A stretch of 64,000 bases of DNA from Azohydromonas sediminis (GCF_003574675.1 NZ_QOAZ01000009.1:1-64000), one strand, 5' to 3'. Numbered from the stretch's first letter, positions 49,975 to 59,705 are shown. Translations and numbers: made by a program. The notes: generated by a model from the letters alone, not told the origin.

Positions 49975-50085
49975 ACCGGCAGACCCGCATCCGCGGCGGC
50001 TGCTCGAAGGGTCGTGGGTGCGCGCCGGTGCGGGCGCGCTGCGGCCGGGACGTGGCGCTGCGGCGGGGGCCGGACCCCGTGCCTC

Positions 50086-50091
50086 GACAAT
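50086..50091 (+). promoter_or_regulatory. Candidate -10 element of the EamA transporter gene
   Basis: GACAAT lies 22 nt before the preferred ATG at 50114 and overlaps an alternative ATG at 50090, which argues for the shorter protein. Confidence 0.25.
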
Positions 50092-50113
50092 GGCGGGCTT
50101 TGCCCTGGCCCGC

Positions 50114-50998
50114 ATGGATCCCCGTTCCGCCCTCTGGCCCGCCGCCGCGCTGACGTTCAACGCCTTCGTCTGGGGCGTGTCGTGGTGGCCGTTTCGCCGG
50201 CTCGACGCGCTCGGGCTGCACCCGCTGTGGGCCACCGTCGTGATCTATGCGCTCGCGGTGGTCGTGCTCGTCGCGGCGCGGCCGGGCGTGTGGCGCGAAG
50301 TCCTGCGTCACCGCGGGCTGTGGGTGCTCGTGCTCGCGTCGGGCACGACCAACGCCGCGTTCAACTGGGCGGTGACGATCGGCGACGTCGTGCGCGTGGT
50401 CCTGCTGTTCTACCTGATGCCGCTGTGGGCGGTGCTGCTCGCGCGCCCGCTGCTGGGCGAGCGGCTGCACCGCGGCGCGGCCGCGCGCGTCGGCCTGTCG
50501 CTGGCCGGTGCGGTCGTCGTGCTGTGGCCCGCCGACGGCGGCTGGCCGCTGCCGCGCACGCTCGCCGAGGCGCTGGGGCTGCTCGGCGGCGTCACGTTCG
50601 CGCTGAACAACGTGACGCTGCGGCGCGAGGCGCAGCGCAGCGAGGCCGCGCGCGCCGCCGCGATGTTCACCGGCGGCGCGCTCGTGGCCGGCGTACTCGC
50701 GCTGGTGCTGACGTCGACGGGTCGGGTCGGCGCGCCACCGCCGCCCGCGCCCGGCTGGGTGCTCGGGGTGCTGGCGATGGGGGTGGCGTTCCTCGCGTCG
50801 AATCTCGCGCTGCAGTACGGTGCGGCACGGCTGGCAGCGCATGCGACGGCCGTCATCATGCTGACGGAAGTCGTGTTCGCGTCGGTGTCGGCGGTGGCGC
50901 TCGGTGCCGGCGCGCTGACGCTGCAGGCGCTGGCCGGCGGGGCGCTGATCGTCGCCGCGGCGGCGATGGCTGCACTGGCGCGCACGCCCGCGCACTGA
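50114..50998 (+). CDS. EamA-family (DMT) transporter
   Basis: A 294-residue membrane protein with ten hydrophobic helices in two EamA repeats, typical of drug/metabolite exporters. Visible are WPAAALTFNAFVWGVSWWPFRRL, GTTNAAFNWAVTIGDVVRVVLL, the start of repeat two FALNNVTLRREAQRS, and AAHATAVIMLTEVVFASVSA. The transported compound is unknown. It converges on the response regulator with a 17-bp gap. Start 50114 (MDPRSALWP) is chosen over 50090. Confidence 0.88.
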   Translation: MDPRSALWPAAALTFNAFVWGVSWWPFRRLDALGLHPLWATVVIYALAVVVLVAARPGVWREVLRHRGLWVLVLASGTTNAAFNWAVTIGDVVRVVLLFYLMPLWAVLLARPLLGERLHRGAAARVGLSLAGAVVVLWPADGGWPLPRTLAEALGLLGGVTFALNNVTLRREAQRSEAARAAAMFTGGALVAGVLALVLTSTGRVGAPPPPAPGWVLGVLAMGVAFLASNLALQYGAARLAAHATAVIMLTEVVFASVSAVALGAGALTLQALAGGALIVAAAAMAALARTPAH

Positions 50999-51015
50999 AC
51001 CGGCGGTGCCGTCGC

Positions 51016-51912
51016 TCAGCGGCGCCGCCGCGAGCCCGAGGCCGGCGCGACGCGCGCACCGTGGCGCTGCAGCGTGTCGTGCAGCAGCGCGGCGTCGAGG
51101 GGTTTGGCCAGGCAGGCGTCGGCGCCGGCCAGCGTCGCGCGCACGCGGTCGCTGCCGCTCGCGTGTGCCGACAGCATCACCACCACCGGCGCGTGTCCGC
51201 CGGCGCCGCGGTGCGCGCGCTTGATGTGGCGGCACAGCGCGAGCGCGTCGAGGCCGCCCGCGTCGTCGAGGTCGATGTCGACGAACACGAAGTCGTAGCT
51301 GTCGTGCGCGAGCCACTCCAGCGCGCGTGCGGCGCCCTGCGCACGCTGCGTCGTCAGCCCGAGCGCGTGCAGGTGGTGTTCGAGGTGGCGCAGCGCGACG
51401 TCGCTGTCGTCGACGAGCAGCGCGTCGGCACGCCGCCGCGGCGGCAGCGCAAGCGGTGGCGGCTCGAACGCCGGTGCGTCGTCGAGGTCGCCGGGCTGCG
51501 AGTCGTAAGCGCGCCGCTGCGGGCGGTCGACCCCGCCGGTGTCGGACGACGTGGCCCGCCACGACATCAGCGCCGACGGGACGGTGGGCAGTTCGTCGTC
51601 GGCGCGGTGCGCCGCCAGCGTGTCGAGTTCGCGCTGCACCTGCAGCGGATCGATCGGACGCATCGTCCACGCCCCCGCGCCGCGCGGCGCCGCGCTGCCG
51701 ACGAACACCGTGTCGTGCAGGCGGCCGGCCCGCGCGATCTCGTCGACGACGGCGGGCTGGTCGGCGTCGGCGACGGCGAAGTCGGCCAGCGCCAGCGTCG
51801 CGACCAGCCCGTAGGCGGGGCGGCGCTCGGCGCTGAGGCGGAAATAGGCGCCGAGCGCGTCGCGCTCGAAGCCACTGAACCCGCGGAGAACGACCTTGTA
51901 CCGTGCGCCCAT
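51016..51912 (-). CDS. Two-domain response regulator with degenerate N-terminal receiver
   Basis: 298 residues with no output domain. The C-terminal receiver (~residues 170-290) has [13 protein letters not shown], the phospho-acceptor region [24 protein letters not shown] and the Lys in CLAKPLD. The N-terminal ~110 residues look like a second, degenerate receiver: [20 protein letters not shown], then [16 protein letters not shown] and [12 protein letters not shown], where Arg replaces the usual Lys before Pro. An acidic/Pro-rich linker joins them. It may act through protein-protein contact. No kinase is adjacent. Confidence 0.8.
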   Translation of the reverse strand: MGARYKVVLRGFSGFERDALGAYFRLSAERRPAYGLVATLALADFAVADADQPAVVDEIARAGRLHDTVFVGSAAPRGAGAWTMRPIDPLQVQRELDTLAAHRADDELPTVPSALMSWRATSSDTGGVDRPQRRAYDSQPGDLDDAPAFEPPPLALPPRRRADALLVDDSDVALRHLEHHLHALGLTTQRAQGAARALEWLAHDSYDFVFVDIDLDDAGGLDALALCRHIKRAHRGAGGHAPVVVMLSAHASGSDRVRATLAGADACLAKPLDAALLHDTLQRHGARVAPASGSRRRR

Positions 51913-52046
51913 GCGACACCGAACGCTGCCGGTGCCGATCGTCGGCGGCGGCGACCGCGGTGTCAACGCCGTGTTGCAGGGGCGCGAGCCGGCCGCTGCC
52001 GGTGTCGCGGGTACCATCGCCCCCTGCCCCCGTGCCCTTTGCCGCC

Positions 52047-52538
52047 ATGCCCGAGACCACCGTCTACGACTTCGAGGCCGTCTCGATCGACGGCCAGCGC
52101 GCCGACTTCGCGAGCCAGCGCGGCAAGGTGCTGCTGATCGTCAACACCGCGAGCCAGTGCGGCTTCACGCCGCAGTTCGCCGGTCTGGAGGCGCTGTGGC
52201 AGCGCTACCGCGACCGCGGGCTGGTCGTCGTCGGCTTCCCGTGCAATCAGTTCGGCGGCCAGGACCCGGGCAGCAACGCCGAGATCGGCGCGTTCTGCCA
52301 GAAGAACTACGGCGTCAGCTTCCCGATGATGGCCAAGGTCGAGGTCAACGGCGCGAACGCGCACCCGCTGTGGAAGTGGCTCAAGGCGCAGGCGCCCGGG
52401 CTGCTCGGCAGCGAGGCGATCAAGTGGAACTTCACGAAGTTCCTCGTCGGCCGCGACGGGCGCGTGATCAAGCGCTACGCGCCCACCGACAGCCCCGAGT
52501 CGATCGCCAAGGACATCGAGGCCGCCCTCGCGGCCTGA
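52047..52538 (+). CDS. Glutathione peroxidase family protein
   Basis: A 163-residue thiol peroxidase. The catalytic tetrad is visible: Cys38 in [12 protein letters not shown], Gln in [13 protein letters not shown], and Trp/Asn in [11 protein letters not shown]. Cys replaces the selenocysteine of animal enzymes, and a second Cys in the PCNQ loop could act as resolving residue. Such bacterial enzymes usually prefer thioredoxin. The aminotransferase gene follows after 17 bp. Confidence 0.93.
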   Translation: MPETTVYDFEAVSIDGQRADFASQRGKVLLIVNTASQCGFTPQFAGLEALWQRYRDRGLVVVGFPCNQFGGQDPGSNAEIGAFCQKNYGVSFPMMAKVEVNGANAHPLWKWLKAQAPGLLGSEAIKWNFTKFLVGRDGRVIKRYAPTDSPESIAKDIEAALAA

Positions 52539-52555
52539 ACGCCGAGACACGCACC

Positions 52556-53752
52556 ATGTTCGAACACGTCGAGCCGTACCCCGGCGACCCCATCCTCGCG
52601 CTCGTCGAGACCTTCCACGCCGATCCGCGGCCGCACAAGGTCAACCTGAGCATCGGCATCTACTTCGACGAGGCCGGGCGCATCCCGGTGCTCGAGTCGG
52701 TGAAGCGCGCCGAGGCGGCCGTCGTCGCGCGCGGCGGCCCGAAGCCGTACCTGCCGATCGAGGGCGCGGCCAACTTCCGCCGCGCGGTGCAGGAGCTGCT
52801 GTTCGGCGCCGACCACGCCGTGCTGCGCGACGGGCGCGTCGCGACGATCCAGTCGGTGGGCTCGAGCGGCGGGCTGAAGGTCGGTGCCGACTTCCTCAAG
52901 CGCTGGTTCCCCGACAGCGGCGTGTGGGTCAGCGACCCGACGTGGGACAACCACCGCTCGATGTTCGAGGGCGCGGGCATCGCGGTGCACACGTACCCGT
53001 ACTACGACGCGGCCACCGGCGGCGTGCGCTTCGACGCGATGTGCGACGTCCTGCGCACGCTGCCGCCTTGCAGCGTCGTGCTGCTGCACGCATGCTGCCA
53101 CAACCCGACCGGCGTCGACCTGAGCCGCGCGCAGTGGGACGCGCTGATCCCGCTGCTGGCCGAGCGACGGCTGATCCCGTACCTCGACCTCGCGTACCAG
53201 GGCTTCGGCGACGGCCTCGACGACGACGCCTACGCCGTGCGCGCGCTGGCCGCCGCGGGGCTGAGCTTCTTCGTCGCGAACTCGTTCTCGAAGAGCATGA
53301 GCGTGTACGGCGAGCGCGTCGGCGCGCTCAGCGTCGTGTGCCCCGACGCGACGCAGGCCGAGCACGTGCTCGGGCAGCTCAAGTTCACCGTGCGGCGCAA
53401 CTACTCGAGCCCGCCGATCCACGGCGGACAGATCGTCGCCGAGGTACTGACGAACCCCGAGCTGCGCGCACTGTGGACGCGCGAGCTCGGCGCGATGCGC
53501 GAGCGCATCGCCGCGATGCGCCGCGCGCTGCACGGTGTCGTCAGCGCCAAGGTGCCGGGGCGCGACTTCGGCTACTTCCTGACGCAGCGCGGCATGTTCA
53601 GCTACACCGGGCTGAGCGCCGCGCAGGTCGACCGCCTGCGCGACGAGTTCGCGGTCTACCTCGTGCGCTCGGGGCGCCTGTGCGTGGCCGGTCTCAGCGA
53701 GGGCAACGTCGAGCGCACGGCGCAGGCGATGGCGGCGGTGCTCGCCGGCTGA
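52556..53752 (+). CDS. Aromatic/aspartate aminotransferase (TyrB-type)
   Basis: A 398-residue fold-type I class I aminotransferase. The N-terminus [20 protein letters not shown] is followed by [64 protein letters not shown], the PLP lysine in [17 protein letters not shown] and [17 protein letters not shown]. It catalyses the final transamination to tyrosine and phenylalanine, or aspartate; the two cannot be separated with certainty by eye. It converges on the SYLF gene through a palindrome containing both stops. Confidence 0.92.
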   Translation: MFEHVEPYPGDPILALVETFHADPRPHKVNLSIGIYFDEAGRIPVLESVKRAEAAVVARGGPKPYLPIEGAANFRRAVQELLFGADHAVLRDGRVATIQSVGSSGGLKVGADFLKRWFPDSGVWVSDPTWDNHRSMFEGAGIAVHTYPYYDAATGGVRFDAMCDVLRTLPPCSVVLLHACCHNPTGVDLSRAQWDALIPLLAERRLIPYLDLAYQGFGDGLDDDAYAVRALAAAGLSFFVANSFSKSMSVYGERVGALSVVCPDATQAEHVLGQLKFTVRRNYSSPPIHGGQIVAEVLTNPELRALWTRELGAMRERIAAMRRALHGVVSAKVPGRDFGYFLTQRGMFSYTGLSAAQVDRLRDEFAVYLVRSGRLCVAGLSEGNVERTAQAMAAVLAG

Positions 53753-53768
53753 GCGGCGCCGCCGCTCA
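53750..53768. terminator. Stop-to-stop palindrome between aminotransferase and SYLF genes
   Basis: TGAGCGGC, GCC loop, GCCGCTCA: an 8-bp perfect stem whose outer triplets are exactly the TGA stops of the two convergent genes. Confidence 0.5.
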
Positions 53769-54332
53769 CTTCAGCTTCTCGTAACTGAACTTCTGGCCGG
53801 CGACGACGGCCTCGTACATCAGCCCGCCCTTGGCGACAGTGAAGATCGCCATGCCGCGGTGGTACTTGCCGGCCGTCGTCGCGTCGCGCTGGCTCGCGCT
53901 CGCACCGGCCGAGGTCCCGGTGCTGGTGGCCTTCGCGCTCGCGCCGAGCGTGATCGCCACGGCCGATGCCTCGGCGCCGAACTCGAAGTTGCCGCTCGTG
54001 AAGCGGCGAAACGCCTCCTCGTCCTCGAAGAAGATGATCTGCCGGTAGGCCTGGCCGCCGAGCTGCAGGCCGAGCGAGACCTGCGTCATCGACGTGTTGC
54101 CGACGTGGCGGCCGCGCTCGTAGACGCGCCCGGTGCCGTAGGCCGCGCCGACGCCGACGCCGCCCTTGGCGATCGTCGGGAACACGGCGTAGCCATACGC
54201 CGTCTTGAAGAATTCCGCGCTCTGGCCGGCGTTGCGGAAGATCTTGATCGTGTCGGTGTATTCGTCGGCCCACGCGGGCGCGGCGGGCAGGAACAGCACG
54301 AGCGACAGCAGCAGGAACAGGCGCTTGGACAT
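53766..54332 (-). CDS. SYLF-domain lipid-binding protein, secreted
   Basis: 188 residues. A signal peptide (MSKRLFLLLSLVLFLPAAPAWA) is followed by the SYLF/Ysc84 domain: FFKTAYGYAVFPTIAKGGVGVGAAYG, TQVSLGLQLGGQAYRQIIFFEDEEAFRRF, FEFGAEASAVAI and GGLMYEAVVAGQKFSY. Eukaryotic SYLF domains bind phosphoinositides; in bacteria the role is unknown, presumably at the periplasmic membrane face. GGAG lies upstream of the ATG. Confidence 0.9.
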   Translation of the reverse strand: MSKRLFLLLSLVLFLPAAPAWADEYTDTIKIFRNAGQSAEFFKTAYGYAVFPTIAKGGVGVGAAYGTGRVYERGRHVGNTSMTQVSLGLQLGGQAYRQIIFFEDEEAFRRFTSGNFEFGAEASAVAITLGASAKATSTGTSAGASASQRDATTAGKYHRGMAIFTVAKGGLMYEAVVAGQKFSYEKLK

Positions 54333-54442
54333 GGCGGTCTCCTGGCAAGGGCGGAGCATCGTGCGCACCGCGGCTCGACGCGCTGGCGACGCACCCATCG
54401 TAGCGCAGCACCGGGTCGCGCCGACGCCCGCCGGCACTGTGG

Positions 54443-54448
54443 CAGAGT
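54443..54448 (+). promoter_or_regulatory. Candidate -10 element of the amidase gene
   Basis: CAGAGT, 7 nt before the GTG start at 54456. It is a weak match but has the same spacing as other leaderless candidates. Confidence 0.2.
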
Positions 54449-54455
54449 CGCTGCC

Positions 54456-55865
54456 GTGCCTGCTGCCCCGACCTCCCCGCTGCACGCGCTGAGCGCGCAC
54501 GCGCTCGCCGCGCTGTACCGCCGCGGCGAGCTGTCGCCGCTCGACGTCGCGCACGACCTCGTCGCCCACGTCGCGCGCTGCGAGTCGCATCTGCACGCGC
54601 TGTGGGCGTTCGACGCCGACGCCGTGCTCGCCGCCGCGCGCGCGAGCGAAGCGCGCTGGGTGCGCGGCGAGCCGCTGTCGGCGCTCGACGGCGTGCCGTG
54701 CACGATCAAGGAGAACATCGCCACGCGCGGCACGCCGGTGCCGCTGGGCACCGCCGCCACCGAGCTCGTGCCCGCCGCCGACGACGCGCCGCCGGCGGCG
54801 CGGCTGCGCGAAGCCGGCTGCGTGCTGGTGGCCAAGACGACGATGCCCGACTACGGGATGCTGTCATCGGGGCTGTCGAGCTTTCACGCGCTCACGCGCA
54901 ACCCGTGGCACCTCGCGAAGAACCCCGGCGGTTCGTCGGCCGGCGCCGCGGCCGCGGCCGCCGCCGGCTACGGGCCGCTGCACGTGGGCACCGACATCGG
55001 CGGCTCGATCCGGCTGCCGGCCGGCTGGTGCGGCGTCGTCGGCTTCAAGCCCAGTCTCGGGCGCGTGCCGATCCACCCGCCGTACTACGGCCGCGTCGCC
55101 GGCCCGATCACGCGCCGCGTCGACGACGCCGCGGCGATGATGGCCGTGCTCGCGCGGCCCGATGCGCGCGACACCACGAGCCTGCCGTCCCAGGCGCTGG
55201 ACTGGGACGCGCCCGCACGCGAGCCCCGCGGCCTGCGCATCGGGCTGTGGATCGACGCCGGCTGGGGCCTGCCGGTCGCGCCCGAGGTGGCCGCGGTCGT
55301 CGAGGCTGCCGCGCGCGCGTTCGAGCGCGCGGGCGCCGTCGTCGAGCCGCTCGCGCCATTCGCGACGCGCGAGATGGCCGACGGCATCGACCGCTTCTGG
55401 CGCATGCGCTTCCACGTCGAGTTCGCGAGGCTGCCGCCCGAGCGGCGCGAGCGCATCCTGCCGTTCATCCGCGAGTGGGTCGCGCCGGCGGCCGGCTTCA
55501 GCGCCGAGCAGGTGTTCCACGGCTTCAGCCAGATGGGCGCGCTGCGCGACGCCTGCGTCGCCGCGTGCCAGCCGTTCGACGTCGTGCTGTCGCCGGTGAG
55601 CCCCGTCGCGTCGTTCCCCGCCGAGGCCGCCGGGCCGACGAACGACCCGCAGCGCCCGTTCGAGCACATCGCGTTCACGCTGCCGTTCAACATGGGCGAG
55701 CAGCCGGCCCTCGCGCTGCCGGCCGGCCTCACGCCCGACGGGCTGCCGGTGGGCATCCAGATCGCCGGGCGGCGCCACGACGACGTCGGCGTGCTGCGCG
55801 TCGCGCGGCTGTGGGAGCAGCTGCGCGGCGCCCTGCCGCCGTGGCCGACCCCGGACGCGTGGTGA
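54456..55865 (+). CDS. Amidase signature family hydrolase
   Basis: A 469-residue Ser-Ser-Lys amidase. The Lys is in DGVPCTIKENIATRGTP, and the Gly/Ser-rich signature NPGGSSAGAAAAAAAGYG continues into LHVGTDIGGSIRLPAGWCG with the two serines. The C-terminus holds PFNMGEQPALALPAG and GLPVGIQIAGRRHDD. It could cleave a small amide; it is not GatA, since the GatB/C genes and GatA-specific features are absent. The GTG start is chosen because no other start lies between it and the conserved N-terminus. Confidence 0.9.
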   Translation: MPAAPTSPLHALSAHALAALYRRGELSPLDVAHDLVAHVARCESHLHALWAFDADAVLAAARASEARWVRGEPLSALDGVPCTIKENIATRGTPVPLGTAATELVPAADDAPPAARLREAGCVLVAKTTMPDYGMLSSGLSSFHALTRNPWHLAKNPGGSSAGAAAAAAAGYGPLHVGTDIGGSIRLPAGWCGVVGFKPSLGRVPIHPPYYGRVAGPITRRVDDAAAMMAVLARPDARDTTSLPSQALDWDAPAREPRGLRIGLWIDAGWGLPVAPEVAAVVEAAARAFERAGAVVEPLAPFATREMADGIDRFWRMRFHVEFARLPPERRERILPFIREWVAPAAGFSAEQVFHGFSQMGALRDACVAACQPFDVVLSPVSPVASFPAEAAGPTNDPQRPFEHIAFTLPFNMGEQPALALPAGLTPDGLPVGIQIAGRRHDDVGVLRVARLWEQLRGALPPWPTPDAW

Positions 55866-55873
55866 CGACCCGT

Positions 55874-55879
55874 TAGAGT
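55874..55879 (+). promoter_or_regulatory. Candidate -10 element of the TPR gene
   Basis: TAGAGT followed by CGGGCCC and the ATG at 55887; no Shine-Dalgarno. Confidence 0.25.
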
Positions 55880-55886
55880 CGGGCCC

Positions 55887-57275
55887 ATGCGCGGCACGAG
55901 CCCCAGCGACCTGCGCGACCTGCGCGGCCACCCCGTCTCGACGGCGAGCGTGGCCGCGCGCGACGCCGTCGAGCAGGCGCTGTGGCGCATGATGTCGTAC
56001 TACGACCCGCCGCTGGCGGACCTCGACGCCGCGATCGCCGCCGACCCCGCGTGGGCGCTGCCGCACGCGATGAAGGCCGGCTTCCTGCTCGGCCTGACCG
56101 ATCCGGCGCGGGTGGCCGAGGCGGCGCAGCACCTCGCGCACGCGCGCGCGCACGAGGCGCACGCGACGCCGCGCGAGCGCGCGCACCTGGCCGCGCTCGC
56201 GCACGGCGTCGACGGGCGCTGGCACCAGGCCTGCCGCGTGTGGGACGACCTGCTGCTCGAGCATCCGCGCGACGCGCTCGCGCTGCAGTGGGCGCACCTG
56301 TGGGACTTCTACCGCGGCGACGCGCTGCACCTGCGCGCGCGCCCGGCGCGTGCGCTGCCCGCGTGGGACGAGGCCGACCCGCTGTACCCGCACGTGCTCG
56401 CGCTGCACGCGTTCGGCCTCGAGGAGAACCACCTGTACCCGCAGGCCGAGGAGGCCGCGCGGCGCGCACTCGCGCTCGACGCGCGCACGCCGTGGGCCGT
56501 GCACGCGGTCGCGCACGTGATGGAGATGCAGGGCCGGCTCGAGGACGGCGCCGCGTGGCTGCGCCAGCACCAGCCCGCGTGGGCCGAGGGCAACGGCTTC
56601 GCGGTGCACCTGTGGTGGCACCTCGCGCTGTTGCGGCTCGAGGCGCTCGACACCGCCGGCGTGCTGCGCGTCGTCGACACGCACCTGTCGCGCGACGCGC
56701 TGCACACGACGCTGCAGCGCGTCGACGCGGCGGCACTGCTGTGGCGGTTGCATCTGCTCGGCGTCGAGGTCGACGCGCTGTTTCGCGACCTCGTCGACGG
56801 CTGGCCGCTCGACGAAGCGCACGCCGGGCACTACGCATTCAACGACTGGCACGTCGTGATCGCGCTCGTCGGCGCCGGCGACCTCGCGCGCGCCGAGCGC
56901 TGGCTCGCCGCCTGCGCGGCGCGCGTGCTCGCCGGCGACGAGCCGGCGCGCGCGAACCACGCGATCGCGCGCGACGTCGGCCTGCCGCTGATGCGCGGCG
57001 TGCTCGCGTTCGCGCGTGGCGAGCACGACGCCGCCGCCCACGCGATGTGGCCGGCGCGCGCGCTCGCGCAGGGCTTGGGCGGCAGCCACGCGCAGCGCGA
57101 CCTGATCGACCTCACGCTGCTGGCCAACGGCGCTGCGGCGGCGGGCGCAGCGGCGCGCACGATTGGCCGCGCGCTGCTGCACGAACGCGCGCTGGCCAAG
57201 CCGCCGACACCGCTGACGCGCCACTGGGCGCAGCGCCTGGGTGTGGCCGAGCGCGCCCTCGCGCGCAGCGCCTGA
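55887..57275 (+). CDS. TTC38-like tetratricopeptide-repeat protein
   Basis: A 462-residue soluble alpha-helical protein without a signal peptide. Repeating helix pairs with Ala/Leu/Trp positions are seen throughout, for example DLDAAIAADPAWALPHAMKAGFLL, ALQWAHLWDFYRGDALHLRARP, HAFGLEENHLYPQAEEAARRAL and HAVAHVMEMQGRLEDGAAWL. This matches the TTC38 family. It is probably a protein-interaction scaffold; the partner is unknown. The DUF1992 gene follows 14 bp later. Confidence 0.85.
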   Translation: MRGTSPSDLRDLRGHPVSTASVAARDAVEQALWRMMSYYDPPLADLDAAIAADPAWALPHAMKAGFLLGLTDPARVAEAAQHLAHARAHEAHATPRERAHLAALAHGVDGRWHQACRVWDDLLLEHPRDALALQWAHLWDFYRGDALHLRARPARALPAWDEADPLYPHVLALHAFGLEENHLYPQAEEAARRALALDARTPWAVHAVAHVMEMQGRLEDGAAWLRQHQPAWAEGNGFAVHLWWHLALLRLEALDTAGVLRVVDTHLSRDALHTTLQRVDAAALLWRLHLLGVEVDALFRDLVDGWPLDEAHAGHYAFNDWHVVIALVGAGDLARAERWLAACAARVLAGDEPARANHAIARDVGLPLMRGVLAFARGEHDAAAHAMWPARALAQGLGGSHAQRDLIDLTLLANGAAAAGAAARTIGRALLHERALAKPPTPLTRHWAQRLGVAERALARSA

Positions 57276-57289
57276 CGCCGGACAGCCGC

Positions 57290-57718
57290 ATGAACCGCCA
57301 CACCGCGTCCGGCCCCTGGTGGCACGCCGCGCGCGACGTGCAACGCCGCGCCGACGACGCCAGGCGTCGCGAGCGCGACGAGCGCGTGCGCTCGCTCGAC
57401 GAGCGCATCGGCGAGTGCGTGTCGCAGGCGGTGGCTTCGGGCGAGCTGCAGAAGAGCGCCGCGTGGGGCCGCCCGCTGCCCGACGACGGCTACTTCGACG
57501 CGCCGCCCGAGCTGCGGCTGGCGTTCAAGGTGCTGCGCAACGCGGGTCAGGTGCCGCCCGAGGTCGAGCTGATGCAGGAACTGCAGCGCTGGCGCGACCA
57601 GCTCGCCACGCTGGACACGGCAAGCGCCGACGCGCAGGCGCTGCGTGCACGCATCGCCGAGCGCGAGCTGCTGATTCGCCTGCGCGTCGAGCGGCTGGCG
57701 CGCACGCTGACGCTGTGA
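57290..57718 (+). CDS. DUF1992 (DnaJ-homologue subfamily C28-like) protein
   Basis: 142 residues, highly charged. The DUF1992 core is visible: LDERIGECVSQAVASGELQKS, then GRPLPDDGYFDAPPELRLAFKVLRNAGQVPPEVELMQEL. Long Arg/Glu helices surround it (RRADDARRRERDERVRS, RIAERELLIRLRVERLAR). The function is unknown; DNAJC28 relatives share this domain without the J domain. Confidence 0.87.
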   Translation: MNRHTASGPWWHAARDVQRRADDARRRERDERVRSLDERIGECVSQAVASGELQKSAAWGRPLPDDGYFDAPPELRLAFKVLRNAGQVPPEVELMQELQRWRDQLATLDTASADAQALRARIAERELLIRLRVERLARTLTL

Positions 57719-57948
57719 GAGTGCGCCGCGCGCGCGGTCGACGAGCCTCAGTCCAAGTGGCGCGCCGAGCGGCTCGAGCACGGCGGGCGGCGTCGTGCTC
57801 GCACCGCCGCGGTGGCCGTGTAGCGGCCTCGTCGACGTGTCCGCGGGTGGCGCGGGTGCGCGTGCCCGCAAGCGGCCGCAGCCCCACGCCGGCAAGGTCA
57901 TGGGCCTTCGCGCATGCTCGCACCCATGGTCGCGAGCGGGGGGCGGGC
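57719..57948. other. Intergenic, no gene seen
   Basis: About 230 bp between the DUF1992 gene and the first photolyase. I see no convincing ORF, terminator or promoter apart from a G-rich stretch (GCGGGGGGCGGG) just before the TTG start. Confidence 0.6.
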
Positions 57949-59517
57949 TTGAAGGCGGTGGTGTGGCTCAAGCGCGACCTGCGCGTGCGCGACCACGCGC
58001 CGCTCGCCGCTGCCGCGGCGGCCGACGAGGCGCTCGCGCTGGCCGTGATCGAGCCGGCCTGGCTCGCGAGCCCCGAGTGCCACCCGCGCCACGTCGCATG
58101 GAAGCTCGCCGCGCTGAGCGAACTGCGCGAGGCGCTGGCCGTGCGCGGACTGCCGCTGGTGGTTCGCGTGGGCCCGATCCCCGACGTGTTCGACGCGCTG
58201 CGCCGCGAATTCGCGTTCACGCACCTGTTCAGCCACGAGGAAACCGGCCCCGGCTGGACCTACGACCGCGACCGCACGGTGGCCGCGTGGTGCCGTGCGC
58301 GCGGCGTCGCTTGGCAGGAGTTCGCGCAGACCGGTGTGATCCGCCGTCTGCGCAGCCGCAACGGCTGGGCGCAGCGCTGGCAGCAGCGCATGGACGCGCC
58401 CGAGGTCGCGATGCCCGCGGGCTGGCGCGGCGCACCGGTCGCGCCCGCGCCGCTGCCCACGCCCGCCGGCCTCGGGCTGCCGGCCGTCGATGCGCCGACG
58501 GCGGCCGGCGAGCGCGCCGCGTGGGCGACGCTCGCGAGCTTCCTCGCCGGCCGCGGACGCGGCTACCGCCGGCACCTGTCGAGCCCGCTCGCCGCTGCCG
58601 ACGGCTGCAGCCGGCTCAGCGAGCACCTCGCGTTCGGCACGATCTCGATGCGCTGCATGCACCAGGCCACCTCGGCGCGCATCGACGCACTGGCCGCCGG
58701 CGACGCCGACGAGCGCCGCTTCGCGCACGACCTGCGCGGTTTCGCCGGCCGGCTGCGCTGGCACTGCCACTTCATGCAGAAGCTCGAGGACGAGCCGGCG
58801 ATCGAGTTCCGCCACTTCGCCCGCGCCTGCGACGGCCTGCGCCCGGGTGACGGCGTGGCGTGGGACGCCGAGGCGCAGCGCCGCTTCGACGCGTGGCGCG
58901 AGGGCGCGACCGGCTACCCGATGGTCGACGCCTGCATGCGCTCGCTGAACGCGACCGGGTGGCTCAACTTCCGCATGCGCGCGATGCTGGTGTCGTTCGC
59001 GTCGTACCACCTGTGGCTGCACTGGCGGCCCACCGGGCTGCATCTGGCGCGCCAGTTCCTCGACTTCGAGGCCGGCATCCACTGGAGCCAGATGCAGATG
59101 CAAAGCGGCACCACCGGCATCAACACGCTGCGCATCTACTCGCCGACCAAGCAGGCGCTCGACCACGATGCCGACGGCACGTTCGTGCGCCGCTGGGTGC
59201 CCGAACTGCAAGGCGTGCCCACCGCGTTCGTCGCGCAGCCGTGGCGCATGCCCGCCGACGTGCAGCAGCGCGCCGGCTGCGTGATCGGGCGCGACTACCC
59301 GCCGCCGGTCGTCGACGACCGTGCGGCCGTCGAGCACGCGAAGCAGCGGCTGTATGCGCTGCGCGCCGAGCCCGAGGCGCGTGCCGAAGCTGACGCGATC
59401 CAGCAGCGCCACGGCAGCCGCAAGAGCGGGCTGCCGCCGACGGCGCGCCCGCGCGGACGCGCCGCGACGCCGCGTGCCGCGGCCCAGCGTGACCTCTTCG
59501 ACGAGGCCGCGCCGTGA
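57949..59517 (+). CDS. Photolyase/cryptochrome family protein (first of three)
   Basis: 522 residues. The N-terminal alpha/beta antenna domain (~1-135) begins AVVWLKRDLRVRDHAPLAAA. The FAD-binding domain (~180-470) has GRGRGYRRHLSSPLAAADG, LSEHLAFGTISMRCMHQ, GFAGRLRWHCHFMQKLEDEP, GATGYPMVDACMRSLNATGW and SGTTGINTLRIYSPTKQALD. It is probably a light-driven DNA repair enzyme or a blue-light receptor; the subclass cannot be fixed by eye. The TTG at 57949 is taken, as no ATG fits. The C-terminus (~485-522) is an Arg/Ala-rich tail. It overlaps the DUF2256 gene by 4 bp (GTGA) and leads an operon. Confidence 0.88.
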   Translation: MKAVVWLKRDLRVRDHAPLAAAAAADEALALAVIEPAWLASPECHPRHVAWKLAALSELREALAVRGLPLVVRVGPIPDVFDALRREFAFTHLFSHEETGPGWTYDRDRTVAAWCRARGVAWQEFAQTGVIRRLRSRNGWAQRWQQRMDAPEVAMPAGWRGAPVAPAPLPTPAGLGLPAVDAPTAAGERAAWATLASFLAGRGRGYRRHLSSPLAAADGCSRLSEHLAFGTISMRCMHQATSARIDALAAGDADERRFAHDLRGFAGRLRWHCHFMQKLEDEPAIEFRHFARACDGLRPGDGVAWDAEAQRRFDAWREGATGYPMVDACMRSLNATGWLNFRMRAMLVSFASYHLWLHWRPTGLHLARQFLDFEAGIHWSQMQMQSGTTGINTLRIYSPTKQALDHDADGTFVRRWVPELQGVPTAFVAQPWRMPADVQQRAGCVIGRDYPPPVVDDRAAVEHAKQRLYALRAEPEARAEADAIQQRHGSRKSGLPPTARPRGRAATPRAAAQRDLFDEAAP

Positions 59518-59705
59518 CGGCCGCGCGCGGCTTCAAGGGCAACAAGCAGTCGCTGCCGCGCAAGGTCTGCGCGGTGTGCGGGCGCGAGATGGCGTGGCGC
59601 AAGGCCTGGGCGAAGAACTGGGACGACGTGAAGGTCTGCAGCGACGCGTGCCGGCGGCGCAAAGGCAAGGGCCACGCCGCGGCGACGGAGGCGGGCGGTG
59701 GCTGA
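59514..59705 (+). CDS. DUF2256 zinc-ribbon-like small protein
   Basis: 63 residues. Four cysteines form a zinc-ribbon-like pattern, KVCAVCGREM and VKVCSDACRRR. Around them lies KSLPRKVCAV-type basic sequence with FKGNKQSLPRK at the start. DUF2256 proteins are, in my recollection, commonly encoded beside cryptochrome/photolyase genes, but their role is not known. The GTG start overlaps the previous stop, and its own end overlaps the next start by 8 bp. Confidence 0.88.
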   Translation: MTAARGFKGNKQSLPRKVCAVCGREMAWRKAWAKNWDDVKVCSDACRRRKGKGHAAATEAGGG

